36,980 bases of DNA, from positions 44,621 through 81,600 of the forward strand of contig NZ_CDBJ01000001.1 of NCBI RefSeq assembly GCF_000820045.1. The letters are read 5' to 3'. Origin of the DNA: Aeromonas rivuli. GTDB lineage: Bacteria; Pseudomonadota; Gammaproteobacteria; Enterobacterales; Aeromonadaceae. This document shows, in pieces, positions 28,478-35,837 of this stretch (its first letter is position 1; every line of letters starts with the position of its first letter). A program made the position numbers and the translations under genes. Under the pieces are notes generated by a model. That model had not been told where the DNA came from, ran no database searches, and saw only the letters and a program-made list of their open reading frames with translations.

Positions 28478-29377
28478 TTAGTCGAGGTGCTCATACACAT
28501 AGAGATGCAGCCGATCGATGATGAGACGCTCTCCCCCTTTGCGGTCCCGCCTCGGCTGGCGCAGCTTGGGAGGATAGTGACCCAGCGGCTTGATGAGGGG
28601 AGAGTCATCGGCGCAGAGCAGCAGTGGCAGGCTCGCCTTGATCTGTTGCTTCCTCGGTTCGCGATCGCGCCACAGCAGGTTGACCATGGGGTGAGTCTTG
28701 ACCGGGCGACGGATCCGCAACTCGGCCTCGGCGGGCAGGCGACGGATGTCGTATACCTCCTGATCCACCATCTGCTGCCACTGCGACGGGTTCGACAGCA
28801 TGGGCACATAGTGACGGCTGCGCTCGAGCATGGTGATCACCTGCTCCCGGCCGAGGCGGCGGATGGTCTGCTTGTCCGCCCAGGTGAAGCCGAAGGAGTG
28901 GAGCTCCCCGGTCAACAGGGTGAGCTGGCGATAGATCTGCAAGGTGATGACCCCGGGCAGGGCATCGTGGACCAGCTCGAACTTCTCATCCCGTCCCCCC
29001 GCTTGCTGCACCAGCGTCTTGAAGCCTTGCTTGCAATGATTGATCTTCTCCACCAGGGGACTGAGCTGGGCCGCGCAACGGGCGGGTAATCGCAGCCAGC
29101 CGGGCAGGCGTTGAGTGGACTTGGTCGAGCAGCCGGGGCGGGCGCCATGATGTTGATAGGCGGCAATCGCCGCCTCGCGGGCGGCCTCACCACACAGCTG
29201 CCCCACCGCTATCTGGCTGATGGGTTCATGCTCCTTGCCTTGCAGCACAGGGGGCAGGGGGTAGACCTGAGCCTCCAGCAGGGGCAGCTGCTCCAACTGT
29301 GCGGCCAGTTCGGCCAACAAGGTTTCCAGCTCACTCATCTGCTGGCGCAGTGCGGCTTTTGGGGTAAAGGTCTCCAT
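28478..29377 (-). CDS. tus: Tus-family replication terminus site-binding protein
   Basis: A 299-residue homologue of E. coli Tus (309), which binds Ter DNA and blocks replication forks from one side. Alignment by eye is collinear along the whole length: LLAELAAQLEQLPLLEAQVYPLP near the start, KEHEP at 48-52, STKSTQRLPG at 84-93, FELVHDALPGVITLQIYR at 133-150, WADKQTIRRL at 166-175, YDIRRLPAEAELRIRRPVK at 209-227 and RLIIDRLHLYV at the end. Residues important in E. coli Tus are kept: H137 (E. coli H144, lock for the Ter cytosine), F133 (F140), G142 (G149), K86 (K89), E49, Y149 and K227 (K235). It lies last in the minus-strand row after uhpC, with its own LexA-boxed promoter. I saw no Ter-like GTTGTAAC core near it. 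Confidence 0.92.
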   Translation of the reverse strand: METFTPKAALRQQMSELETLLAELAAQLEQLPLLEAQVYPLPPVLQGKEHEPISQIAVGQLCGEAAREAAIAAYQHHGARPGCSTKSTQRLPGWLRLPARCAAQLSPLVEKINHCKQGFKTLVQQAGGRDEKFELVHDALPGVITLQIYRQLTLLTGELHSFGFTWADKQTIRRLGREQVITMLERSRHYVPMLSNPSQWQQMVDQEVYDIRRLPAEAELRIRRPVKTHPMVNLLWRDREPRKQQIKASLPLLLCADDSPLIKPLGHYPPKLRQPRRDRKGGERLIIDRLHLYVYEHLD

Positions 29378-29431
29378 GGTTCATCTCTCGGTGACGTGGG
29401 GAGTGGGGCAAGCCGCCATCTGCTCGCCGCA

Positions 29432-29467
29432 AGATAACTGTATAAATAAACAGTTACATTATGTCAA
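29432..29467 (-). promoter_or_regulatory. sigma70 promoter of tus overlapped by a LexA (SOS) box
   Basis: Read on the minus strand: TTGACA (29467-29462), a 17-base spacer, then TATACA (29444-29439), nearly ideal sigma70 hexamers, with a start expected near 29432 and a leader of about 55 bases to the tus ATG. Over the spacer and -10 lies a perfect SOS box: CTGT (29438-29441), 8 bases, ACAG (29450-29453), extended to perfect 7-bp arms TAACTGT and ACAGTTA (29435-29456). A bound LexA would cover the -10. The -35 begins 3 bases downstream of the uhpC stop, so the promoter can serve only tus on this strand. Confidence 0.85.
29435..29456. promoter_or_regulatory. LexA-binding site (SOS box)
   Basis: A perfect inverted repeat, TAACTGT - ATAAATAA - ACAGTTA, satisfying the gammaproteobacterial LexA consensus CTG-N10-CAG with an AT-rich centre. 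It sits 58-79 bp upstream of the tus start codon and on top of the -10 hexamer. Confidence 0.85.
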
Positions 29468-29470
29468 CTG

Positions 29471-30901
29471 TTACCGAGCAGGGGCGCCGTGCCCTGCTGG
29501 CGAGGTGCCTGGGCTTTGAGCTTGAAGGCGTGCAGCAGCAACCGGGTCTGGATCCCCATTACCCGGTTCAACCCGGTCAATGGCGAGGATGCGAGGTGCC
29601 TGGGCTTTGAGGAAAGGGAGCAGCAACAGGGCCGAGACCCCGGCCGCCACCGAGATCACCACGAAGAAGCCGTGCCAGTGCCAGATCTCCATCACCCTGG
29701 CCAGGGGGTAGCCCGCCAGCGCCGCCCCCATGTAGGCAAAGAGCCCGACGAAGCCGGTGGCGGCCCCGGCGCAATCCTTGTGGGAGCACTCCGCCGCCGC
29801 CATGCCGATCAGCATCTGGGGACCGAACACGAAGAAGCCGATGGTGAAGAAGCAGGCCGCCTGCATCACGTAGCTGAAGAAGGGCATCAGCCACAGGGAT
29901 CCCACCGCCAGCAGTATCCCCACCGCGAAGATGAGGTTCATCGGCCCCCGGTTGCCGTTGAACAGCTTGTCCGAGCCCCAGCCCGCCACCAGGGCGCCGA
30001 TAAAGCCCCCCACCTCGAACATGGAGATGGCCGAGTTGGCGCTCATCAGGTTGAAGCCGCGCTGCTCGGTCATGTAGAGATTGCCCCAGTCGTTGATGGC
30101 GGTGCGCACCACATAGACCAGCACGTAGCAGCAGGCCAGCAGCCAGATGTAGGGGTTGCCGAGCACGTACTTGCGCAGGATCTGGCGATGGGAGAACCCC
30201 GCATCCTGGGTCTGCTGAGCGATCTCCAGGGCGTCCTGGCGCCACTGCCCGACCGTGGGCAGCCCCATGGCACTGGGGGTGTCCCGCAGCCGCCAGCACA
30301 AAAATAGCCCGGCCAGGATGGCGATGATCCCAGGCACTATCATGCCGTAACGCCAGCCGTGCTGCAGGGCTATGGTGCTGACGATGAGCGGGATCAACGC
30401 CCCGCCCACGTTGTGGGCCGTGTTCCAGGCCGACCACCAGACGCCGCGTTCGCTGCGGGAATACCAGCTGGTGAGCAGCTTGGAGCAGGGGGGCCAGCCC
30501 CAGCCCTGGAAGAAGGCATTGGCAACCCAGAGCGCCGCAAACAGCCAGAGCGACGACGAGAGCCCGAACAAGATATTGATGACCCCGGTCGCCATCAGCC
30601 CCAGCCCCATGAAGTAGCGGGGATTGGCGCGGTCGCTGATGATGCCGGAGAAGAATTTGGAGCAGCCGTAGGTTAGGTAGAACAGGGTCCACAGCATGCC
30701 GATGTCGGCCTTGCCGAGGATGCCGCTCGCCAGCATGTCCGGCATGGCGAAGTTGAAGCTCTTGCGGGTGAAGTAGAAGACCGCATAGCCCAGATACATG
30801 GTCAGCAAGATGTGGAGGCGCCAGTGACGATAACAGGCGTCTATTTCTGCCTGATCACGGATGAGCGGCTGGGGCGGCGTGCTTTTCATAAAGTTCAGCA
30901 T
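29471..30901 (-). CDS. uhpC: UhpC, membrane receptor for external glucose-6-phosphate
   Basis: A 476-residue MFS-fold membrane protein with 12 expected spans. It closely follows E. coli UhpC (439 residues): HILLTMYLGYAVFYFTRKSFNFAMP, SERGVWWSAWNTAHNVGGALIP, NDWGNLYMTEQRGFNL, GWGSDKLFNGNRGPMNLIFAVG and FGPQMLIGMAAAECSHKDCAGAATGFVG. UhpC senses external glucose-6-phosphate and switches UhpB. The start at 30901 has GAGG 8-11 bases upstream. After LLLPFLKAQAPR, where E. coli UhpC ends within a few residues, this protein has about 36 further residues rich in Pro, Gly and Ala. These are encoded by a region that partly repeats the preceding DNA in another frame (see the repeat entries). Fourth gene of the uhp row, 30 bp after uhpB. 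Confidence 0.94.
   Translation of the reverse strand: MLNFMKSTPPQPLIRDQAEIDACYRHWRLHILLTMYLGYAVFYFTRKSFNFAMPDMLASGILGKADIGMLWTLFYLTYGCSKFFSGIISDRANPRYFMGLGLMATGVINILFGLSSSLWLFAALWVANAFFQGWGWPPCSKLLTSWYSRSERGVWWSAWNTAHNVGGALIPLIVSTIALQHGWRYGMIVPGIIAILAGLFLCWRLRDTPSAMGLPTVGQWRQDALEIAQQTQDAGFSHRQILRKYVLGNPYIWLLACCYVLVYVVRTAINDWGNLYMTEQRGFNLMSANSAISMFEVGGFIGALVAGWGSDKLFNGNRGPMNLIFAVGILLAVGSLWLMPFFSYVMQAACFFTIGFFVFGPQMLIGMAAAECSHKDCAGAATGFVGLFAYMGAALAGYPLARVMEIWHWHGFFVVISVAAGVSALLLLPFLKAQAPRILAIDRVEPGNGDPDPVAAARLQAQSPGTSPAGHGAPAR
29500..29520. repeat. Direct repeat, copy 1, at the 3' end of uhpC
   Basis: A 21-bp sequence identical to 29591-29611, 91 bp apart. On the minus strand it corresponds to codons for LKAQAPR, but in this copy it is read in a shifted frame within the uhpC tail. 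Flanking bases outside the 21 bp also show weaker similarity, suggesting an old tandem duplication. Confidence 0.8.
29591..29611. repeat. Direct repeat, copy 2, within uhpC
   Basis: Identical to 29500-29520. This copy encodes the conserved LKAQAPR at the normal C-terminal end of UhpC. The 91-bp spacing is not a multiple of 3, so the other copy is out of frame with it. Confidence 0.8.
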
Positions 30902-30931
30902 AAGGCGACCCTCGCAGGGGGGCGGGAGAGG

Positions 30932-32449
30932 TTATTCATGGTGATCTTCCCGTTTGCGGCAGGGCAGGCTCAGGGTCAGTTGAGTGCCGTGAATGCAGGA
31001 GAGTTGCAGGCTGCCCCCCAGCGCCTGCACCCGCTCGCGGATGCCGAGCAGGCCGTAGCCCTGGGGCGCCTGTTCGGGCAGACCGCAGCCGTCATCTTCG
31101 AGCAGCAGCTGCAATCGCTCACCCTGCTGGTGGGCCCGGATGCGCACCGAGCTGGCGTTGGCGTGTTTTACCACGTTGTTGAGCCCCTCCTGGCAGACTC
31201 GGAACAGGGTGACCCGCTGGGCATCGGAGAGACGCTCGTCGGTCAGCTGCCACTCAAGGCGGGTGACGATGCCATGGCGCTCCAGCTCCAGCTCCCGCAG
31301 CAACCCGCGCACCGCCTGCTCCAGGCTCATGTCGTCGAGCTGGCGGGGACGCAGCCGGCCGAGCAGGCCGCGCACGGCGTCATAGATGCCGAGCGACAAC
31401 GTATCGATGAGGGCGCTGCTCTGGCCGACCCCTGGATTGTCCGGCGCGAGTCGCTGCGCGATGCCCGCCTGGGTGCGAATGGCGGTGATGGTCTGGCCTA
31501 TGTCGTCGTGCAGCTCACGGGCCACCTCCTTGCGGATGCTCTCCTCTGTCTCCAGCAGCCGCTCGGTGAGCTGGCGGTTGTGGGCGAGCTGGCGGGTCAG
31601 CGCCTGGTTGAGCTCGCGCTGGCGCTGGATGCCGGCCCCCAGCAGCAGGCCGGTCAGGCTCTGGGCCAGCAGGGAGAGCAACAGGTCCAGGGGGTGTTCG
31701 TGCCAGGCCTGGCCCGCCATCAGGGCCACCGTGTTCATCAGGGTAGCGAGCAGCGCCCCCTGCCAGCCGTAGCGCCAGGCCATGGCCATGATGGGAATGG
31801 CGAGGCAAAACGGCGTGAAGCGCACCAAAGAGTCCGGCAGGCCGAGCTGCAGCCCCAGGCTCAGCACGAACAGCAGCAGATACCAGACCAGATGACGAAA
31901 GCGCCAGTCCACAGGTTGATCCACCAATGCGGGCCCCAGCGGCACCCAGGTGGCGCGGGTCAGATAGTGCCAGATCAGCATGCAGGTTGAAGTGAGGGTA
32001 AGGCCGCCGGTCAGGGTGAGCAGCAGGGCAGTAAGGCCATCTTCCCCGGCCAGATGCCAGAGCAGGGATTGCAGCAGCGCCGCCACGGTGACGGTGGCGA
32101 GCAACACCAGCAGCTGCTGCCAGTCGTTGCGTACCCGCTGGCGGCGGGCGATGAGCAGCGGCAGCAAGGTGAGCAGGCTGCCGACTTGAATGAGTGGCCA
32201 GGCTGGTAGGCCTATCTCGCTGTCGAGCCAGTAGAGCAGCAGGGATTCACTGAGCAGCAGGGGCGGCCAGTAGGGGAGGGGGCTTTGCAGCAGCAAGCCG
32301 AGCCGCAGCCCGAACGGGAACAGCAGCACCGCCAGCACTGGGCCACCCGCCAGATGCAGGCCGATGCTCCACAGGCAGAACCAGCCGGCGGCGAAGATGA
32401 AGCTGGCCGCCAGGGAGATGGCGACATAGCTGGTAAACCGGGAGATCAC
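30932..32449 (-). CDS. uhpB: UhpB sensor histidine kinase
   Basis: A 505-residue membrane kinase (E. coli 500). The N-terminal half is a hydrophobic MASE1-like region of about eight spans ([62 protein letters not shown]). The kinase part has [20 protein letters not shown] with the phospho-acceptor H314, [38 protein letters not shown] and the ATP-binding [24 protein letters not shown]. It responds to UhpC and phosphorylates UhpA. I start at the GTG at 32449-32447, which overlaps the uhpA stop (GTGA) and gives the sequence [11 protein letters not shown], collinear with E. coli; longer open frame upstream only shadows uhpA. Confidence 0.95.
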   Translation of the reverse strand: MISRFTSYVAISLAASFIFAAGWFCLWSIGLHLAGGPVLAVLLFPFGLRLGLLLQSPLPYWPPLLLSESLLLYWLDSEIGLPAWPLIQVGSLLTLLPLLIARRQRVRNDWQQLLVLLATVTVAALLQSLLWHLAGEDGLTALLLTLTGGLTLTSTCMLIWHYLTRATWVPLGPALVDQPVDWRFRHLVWYLLLFVLSLGLQLGLPDSLVRFTPFCLAIPIMAMAWRYGWQGALLATLMNTVALMAGQAWHEHPLDLLLSLLAQSLTGLLLGAGIQRQRELNQALTRQLAHNRQLTERLLETEESIRKEVARELHDDIGQTITAIRTQAGIAQRLAPDNPGVGQSSALIDTLSLGIYDAVRGLLGRLRPRQLDDMSLEQAVRGLLRELELERHGIVTRLEWQLTDERLSDAQRVTLFRVCQEGLNNVVKHANASSVRIRAHQQGERLQLLLEDDGCGLPEQAPQGYGLLGIRERVQALGGSLQLSCIHGTQLTLSLPCRKREDHHE

Positions 32450-33036
32450 CAGCTGTCCAGCATGCGGTGGGCCAGCTCCACGTTGTTGTTGACCTTGAGC
32501 TTGTCCATCAGGTTGGCGCGGTGCACGTGCACCGTCTTGGGGGAGAGGCCGAGTTGTTCGGCGATGGCTTTGACTTCCAGCCCGCGGGCCAGCAGCTGCG
32601 CCACTTCCCGTTCCCGGTTGGTGAGGGGGTCCTGGTTGTTGCTGGCGAGCTTGTGGGCGATGTCCGGGGTGAGGTAGCAGCCGCCGTGGGCGGCGGTGCG
32701 CACCGCGGCGATCAGCTCCTCCGGGCTGCAACGCTTGGAGAGAAAACCCTTGGCACCGGCCTGCAACGCCTGCTCGATCAGCGCCGGGCTGTCGTGCACC
32801 GACAGCATCACCACGGCGAGGCCGGTGGGCAGTTGCCTGAGCAGATCCAGTCCGGATTGATCCGGCATGGAGATGTCGCACACACAGAGTTGGGCGCCGC
32901 AACCGGGCAACCCAGCCAAGGCATCCCGGGCGGAGCCAAACTCGGCCACGACCCGCAGATCGGGTTCCAGATTGAGCAGTTGGGCAAAGCCGGAGCGGAC
33001 TATCTGGTGATCGTCGATGAGGGCAATCTTGATCAT
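32446..33036 (-). CDS. uhpA: UhpA response regulator
   Basis: A 196-residue NarL/LuxR-type regulator, the same length as E. coli UhpA. The receiver domain starts [17 protein letters not shown] with D8/D9, the phospho-acceptor is D54 ([11 protein letters not shown]) and the conserved Lys lies in [12 protein letters not shown]. The helix-turn-helix at about 135-190 reads [20 protein letters not shown], then [24 protein letters not shown]. Phosphorylated UhpA activates uhpT. The start at 33036 is set by a perfect AGGAGG 8 bases upstream and by homology; an upstream ATG at 33081 lacks such a site. Couples to uhpB by a GTGA overlap. Confidence 0.96.
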   Translation of the reverse strand: MIKIALIDDHQIVRSGFAQLLNLEPDLRVVAEFGSARDALAGLPGCGAQLCVCDISMPDQSGLDLLRQLPTGLAVVMLSVHDSPALIEQALQAGAKGFLSKRCSPEELIAAVRTAAHGGCYLTPDIAHKLASNNQDPLTNREREVAQLLARGLEVKAIAEQLGLSPKTVHVHRANLMDKLKVNNNVELAHRMLDSW

Positions 33037-33110
33037 GGGGCCCGCCTCCTGGTGGGGGTTGTGATGGCGAATGGCTACCAAAGACGTGGCCTACCCGGCA
33101 GGGATAACAG

Positions 33111-33139
33111 CCAAGGCGCCCCCGAAAGGGGCGCCTTGG
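33111..33139. other. GC-rich 12-bp stem-loop between uhpT and uhpA
   Basis: CCAAGGCGCCCC (33111-33122) pairs perfectly with GGGGCGCCTTGG (33128-33139) around a 5-base loop. No T run follows on the minus strand. It could partly end uhpT transcripts, protect their 3' end, or fold in the uhpA leader and so set the ratio of transporter to sensor proteins. Confidence 0.75.
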
Positions 33140-33182
33140 CATCTGGATCACGGCGATGAGCAGGCATGTCTGGTCAGGGGGC

Positions 33183-33211
33183 ATTAAACACTAGCGGCGC
33201 CCGGTGACCAA
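33183..33211 (-). promoter_or_regulatory. Possible uhpA promoter
   Basis: On the minus strand TTGGTC (33211-33206), 17 bases, TTTAAT (33188-33183). The -10 matches 5 of 6 and the -35 only 3 of 6. It would give uhpABC transcription independent of uhpT, as in E. coli where uhpABC is expressed separately. Confidence 0.35.
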
Positions 33212-33245
33212 GTGCTCAGTGAGGAGCTGCCTGGTTGTGTGCTGC

Positions 33246-34652
33246 TCAGACGGATTGGGCAGCCAGGGTGGCGGCTTTCAGTTCCCGTTTGATGCGGCGG
33301 ATTTTGCGCTCCTCGGCCACGGCCACGCAGGCCATCAACACCAGGCAGGCGGCGGCGGCCATGTCCAGCGCCGCGAAGGTGCCGGTCCAGCCGGTCAGGC
33401 CGAAGATGGGGGTGCCGTCGGCTATCATGCCCAGACCCAGCTTGGCGAAGCTGTCACCGATGAGGTAGGCGAAGGTGCCCTTGACCCCATCGGCCACGCT
33501 GATCCCCTGCTTGGGCACGAAGCCCACGGCGGCCACGCCGATCAGCAGTTGCGGACCGAACACTAGGAAGCCCAGCAGGAAGAGGGAGCCCAGGAACATG
33601 AACTGGGTGGTGGCGTGCTGGTAGAGACCCAGGGTGGCGATGATGAGCGCCAGTGCCACGCAGGCCACCAGACCACGGCGACCGTTCGCCAGATCCGAGA
33701 GGTAGCCCCACATCAGGGTGCCGACCAGGGCGCCCACTTCGAAGAAGGTGAAGCCCTGGATGGCGACTTCCTTGGAGAAGCCGAGCTCCTGGTGGGCGTA
33801 GACGGTGGACCACTGGTCGATGCCGATGCGCACCACGTAGAGGAAGATGTTGGCAAAGCAGAGCAGCCAGATCACCTTGTTCATCAGCACGTACTTCACG
33901 AAGATCTGACCCTTGGTCAGTTTCTGCTCCTCGGTGGCTATGTCCTCTTCGCTCGCGACTTCGTCAAACAGCTCCTCTACCTTGCCCAGACCATAGGCTT
34001 CCGGCGAGTCGCTGCCAAAACGCAGGCCGACGAAGCCGACGATGAGGGCGATGACGGACGGGAAGATGAACATGCCGAGCACGTTGCCATCGAACAGGTA
34101 GTTGGCACCGAACAGCGCCACCCCGGCCGCACCGGCGCCGCCCACGTTGTGGGAGAGGTTCCACATGCCGAGGTAGGTGCCGCGCTTGTTGCGGGGAGTC
34201 CACTTGGTGATGGTGGAGTAGCTGCAAGAGCCACCACAGCTCTGGAAGAAGCCGCTCAGGGCATAGAAGAAGATCATGAAGTAGAGGCTAAACCCGGTAC
34301 CTCCCATGCTAGCACTGAAGCCCAGCATGCAGAGGGCGGAGAGGATCAGCATCAGCGGCAGGAACTGCTTGGTGTTCTTGCCGTCGGCATAGTAGGAGAC
34401 GACCGTCTTGCCCACCCCGTAGGTGATGGAGAAGCCAAGGCCTATCATGCCGAGCTCGGTCATGGAGAGACCGTACTCCTGGATCATGTCGTTCTGGGCG
34501 ATGTTGAAGTTCTTGCGGATCAGATACATGGTCAGATAGCCAATGAATACAACCAGATAAGATTGCATGAATGGCTTGAACCAGAGCTTGCGCCGGGCTT
34601 CGACCGGCAGTTCCAGGGTCGGCACCCGGACCTGTTGGAGAAATTTCAACAT
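33246..34652 (-). CDS. uhpT: Hexose-6-phosphate:phosphate antiporter UhpT
   Basis: A 468-residue MFS transporter nearly collinear with E. coli UhpT (463). It exchanges internal phosphate for external sugar phosphates and is the known entry route of fosfomycin. The visible identity is high: [38 protein letters not shown] (substrate-binding R46), [60 protein letters not shown] (second essential Arg) and [24 protein letters not shown] lies about 10 bases before the ATG. Here uhpT comes first, followed by uhpABC, unlike the uhpABCT order of E. coli. The upstream DNA has a CRP-like site and a candidate UhpA site. Confidence 0.97.
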   Translation of the reverse strand: MLKFLQQVRVPTLELPVEARRKLWFKPFMQSYLVVFIGYLTMYLIRKNFNIAQNDMIQEYGLSMTELGMIGLGFSITYGVGKTVVSYYADGKNTKQFLPLMLILSALCMLGFSASMGGTGFSLYFMIFFYALSGFFQSCGGSCSYSTITKWTPRNKRGTYLGMWNLSHNVGGAGAAGVALFGANYLFDGNVLGMFIFPSVIALIVGFVGLRFGSDSPEAYGLGKVEELFDEVASEEDIATEEQKLTKGQIFVKYVLMNKVIWLLCFANIFLYVVRIGIDQWSTVYAHQELGFSKEVAIQGFTFFEVGALVGTLMWGYLSDLANGRRGLVACVALALIIATLGLYQHATTQFMFLGSLFLLGFLVFGPQLLIGVAAVGFVPKQGISVADGVKGTFAYLIGDSFAKLGLGMIADGTPIFGLTGWTGTFAALDMAAAACLVLMACVAVAEERKIRRIKRELKAATLAAQSV

Positions 34653-34842
34653 CTTCGTTCATCCTCTGCGAGATAGACGGTATTTCCGCTGCGCCTCCCA
34701 TTGGTTGATGGGTTGTTAGAGGTCACGCCACGGAAAGGGCAACAGCAAGCGGGTCGCACTGTGCACCTCGCTCCCCTGTCGATTGAACCCATGCCCAAAC
34801 CTGCGCCTTGGCGAGCGTCGGGGAATTGCATCAGGTGAGCCG

Positions 34843-34848
34843 ACTGTA
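34843..34848 (-). promoter_or_regulatory. Candidate -10 of the uhpT promoter
   Basis: TACAGT on the minus strand (34848-34843), 4 of 6 matches. No -35 hexamer is seen 17 bases upstream, as expected for an activator-dependent promoter. The implied start is near 34836, giving a leader of about 184 bases. The choice is supported mainly by the spacing of the two upstream sites. Confidence 0.45.
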
Positions 34849-34892
34849 ATGAGGCGCGGCGCAAATGGCGTGAGAGCCATCCCTAGGGGAGT

Positions 34893-34907
34893 TAGGAAAA
34901 TGTCCTA
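34893..34907. promoter_or_regulatory. Candidate UhpA-binding inverted repeat
   Basis: TAGGA - AAATG - TCCTA, a perfect 5-bp inverted repeat centred at 34900, 64 bases before the predicted uhpT start at 34836. In E. coli, UhpA binds strongly around -64. The sequence motif itself is not proof. Confidence 0.45.
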
Positions 34908-34928
34908 GTTTGGCGGTCAGTGGGCGGG

Positions 34929-34950
34929 AATCGTGAGGTGAGTCACATGG
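34929..34950. promoter_or_regulatory. CRP-like binding site upstream of uhpT
   Basis: CGTGA - GGTGAG - TCACA (34932-34947), one mismatch to the TGTGA-N6-TCACA consensus. Its centre (34939.5) is 103.5 bases before the predicted uhpT start, the position I recall for the CRP site at E. coli uhpT. Confidence 0.65.
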
Positions 34951-35377
34951 GGGCGTTGGGGGTCATGCTGGGATCTTGTCCCTATGAGTCTTGGCTATGG
35001 CGAATAAATAGAGTGAGAATATGAGGAGGGTGACCATGTAATGAAATTGTTCATTTGTTATTTTTAGAAACATCCCGTTATCACCCAGGGATCATTTCAT
35101 CGGGATGAGGGAAATAGGCAAACTGTTCGCCATGACGAGCATTGCATAAGCTTAAATATAAAGTGAATAGTTAACCTGGCGTTTAAAAGAACAATCTGCT
35201 GTTTGCATTGAAATAGACTTTTGTTTTTTAATTTTTACTTATTAATCATTGTCTTGGTGATTTTTCTTGCCGGATTTCTTATATTACTTTTACTAATGTG
35301 TTGTATCAAAATTCGTCAATTGAGACATGGGTGGACAACTCCTAAGCTTGCGGCAACTAATTAAGAGGAGCCGCACC

Positions 35378-35587
35378 ATGGCCAACATGACTTATACCCA
35401 AGCCGGTTATCAGCAGTCCAGCGAACTGAATCTGATGGTTCGTGCCAAACAAACCTTCCTGACCTGGTTGGAGCGTAGCCGTAGTCGTCGCCAGCTCTCC
35501 GAGCTGCCTGCCTATCTGCTCAAAGATATCGGCCTGAACGAATCGGATCGTTATCAGGAAACCACCAAGCCGTTCTGGCGTGGTTGA
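35378..35587 (+). CDS. Small DUF1127 (YjiS-like) protein
   Basis: A 69-residue basic protein. Residues about 25-63 form the DUF1127 pattern: TFLTWLERSRSRRQLSELPAYLLKDIGLNESD, an amphipathic helix with Arg repeats followed by the LxDIGL turn. Small DUF1127 proteins are common in proteobacteria; some affect metabolism or RNA turnover, but no role can be assigned here. The start at 35378 is set by AAGAGGAG (35363-35370) 7 bases upstream. An ATG at 35327 would add 17 residues outside the family pattern and would place the ribosome-binding site inside the gene. It stands alone, with a T-rich terminator just after it. Confidence 0.88.
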   Translation: MANMTYTQAGYQQSSELNLMVRAKQTFLTWLERSRSRRQLSELPAYLLKDIGLNESDRYQETTKPFWRG

Positions 35588-35593
35588 TTGACC

Positions 35594-35617
35594 GGGCACG
35601 GATGCCTCGTTTTTTTT
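35594..35617 (+). terminator. Probable intrinsic terminator after the DUF1127 gene
   Basis: GGCA (35595-35598) and TGCC (35603-35606) form a short stem with a CGGA loop, followed by eight T (35610-35617). The stem is weak but the T run is strong and it lies 7 bp after the stop. Confidence 0.55.
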
Positions 35618-35784
35618 CGCTGGCCGATAGTGCCAACCATAGTCTCTCTGCCATACCCCCGATCTCTACTAGTGCCATCTTCCTTCTTTGCGTCATCTGC
35701 TCAGCATGAGCCCTCATTGTCACCTCTGCATCCTTTCCTGTTCCCCTTGCATTGTTATGCTAATGGTTGAATTTGTTTAAAAAA

Positions 35785-35815
35785 TTGTTTTTAAGCCAGA
35801 GGGCTACCGTATAAT
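35785..35815 (+). promoter_or_regulatory. Probable astE promoter
   Basis: A perfect TATAAT lies at 35810-35815 and a TTGTTT at 35785-35790, 19 bases apart (slightly long), within AT-rich DNA 23 bp before the astE start region. Confidence 0.5.
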
Positions 35816-35837
35816 CGGCGCCATCGACAGTGACAAG

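Larger units (their letters stand above)
34653..35377. other. 725-bp intergenic region between uhpT and the DUF1127 gene
   Basis: The left part (34653-34950) is the uhpT leader and control region described separately. The right part (about 35000-35377) is AT-rich and has no open frame with a ribosome-binding site. It carries CATCCCG (35071-35077) and CGGGATG (35101-35107) as an inverted repeat, and TATATT (35280-35285) as a weak -10 candidate for the DUF1127 gene. CTCCT (35339-35343) could pair with the AGGAG (35366-35370) of that gene's ribosome-binding site. I see no RNA gene. Confidence 0.6.

Noticed and set aside
29431..29480. A TerB-like Ter site in the tus promoter
   Set aside because: The region contains AACTGTTAC and GTAACTG strings but no match to the ATGTTGTAAC core; the symmetry fits LexA instead.
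29577..30692. 371-residue open frame on the minus strand overlapping uhpC in another frame
   Set aside because: Low-complexity Arg/Gly/Leu/His translation; uhpC is clearly the real gene.
32450..33184. Open frame continuing upstream of uhpB on the minus strand
   Set aside because: It reads through uhpA in another frame, giving an Arg/Pro/Gly-rich translation typical of a shadow; UhpB homology begins at the GTG at 32449.
33615..34676. 353-residue open frame on the + strand opposite uhpT
   Set aside because: Its translation is His/Glu/Gly-rich and mirrors the uhpT codons; no ribosome-binding site or homology.
34981..35377. A hidden RNA gene in the AT-rich intergenic region
   Set aside because: There is only a weak inverted repeat and no promoter-terminator pair that would frame a small RNA.
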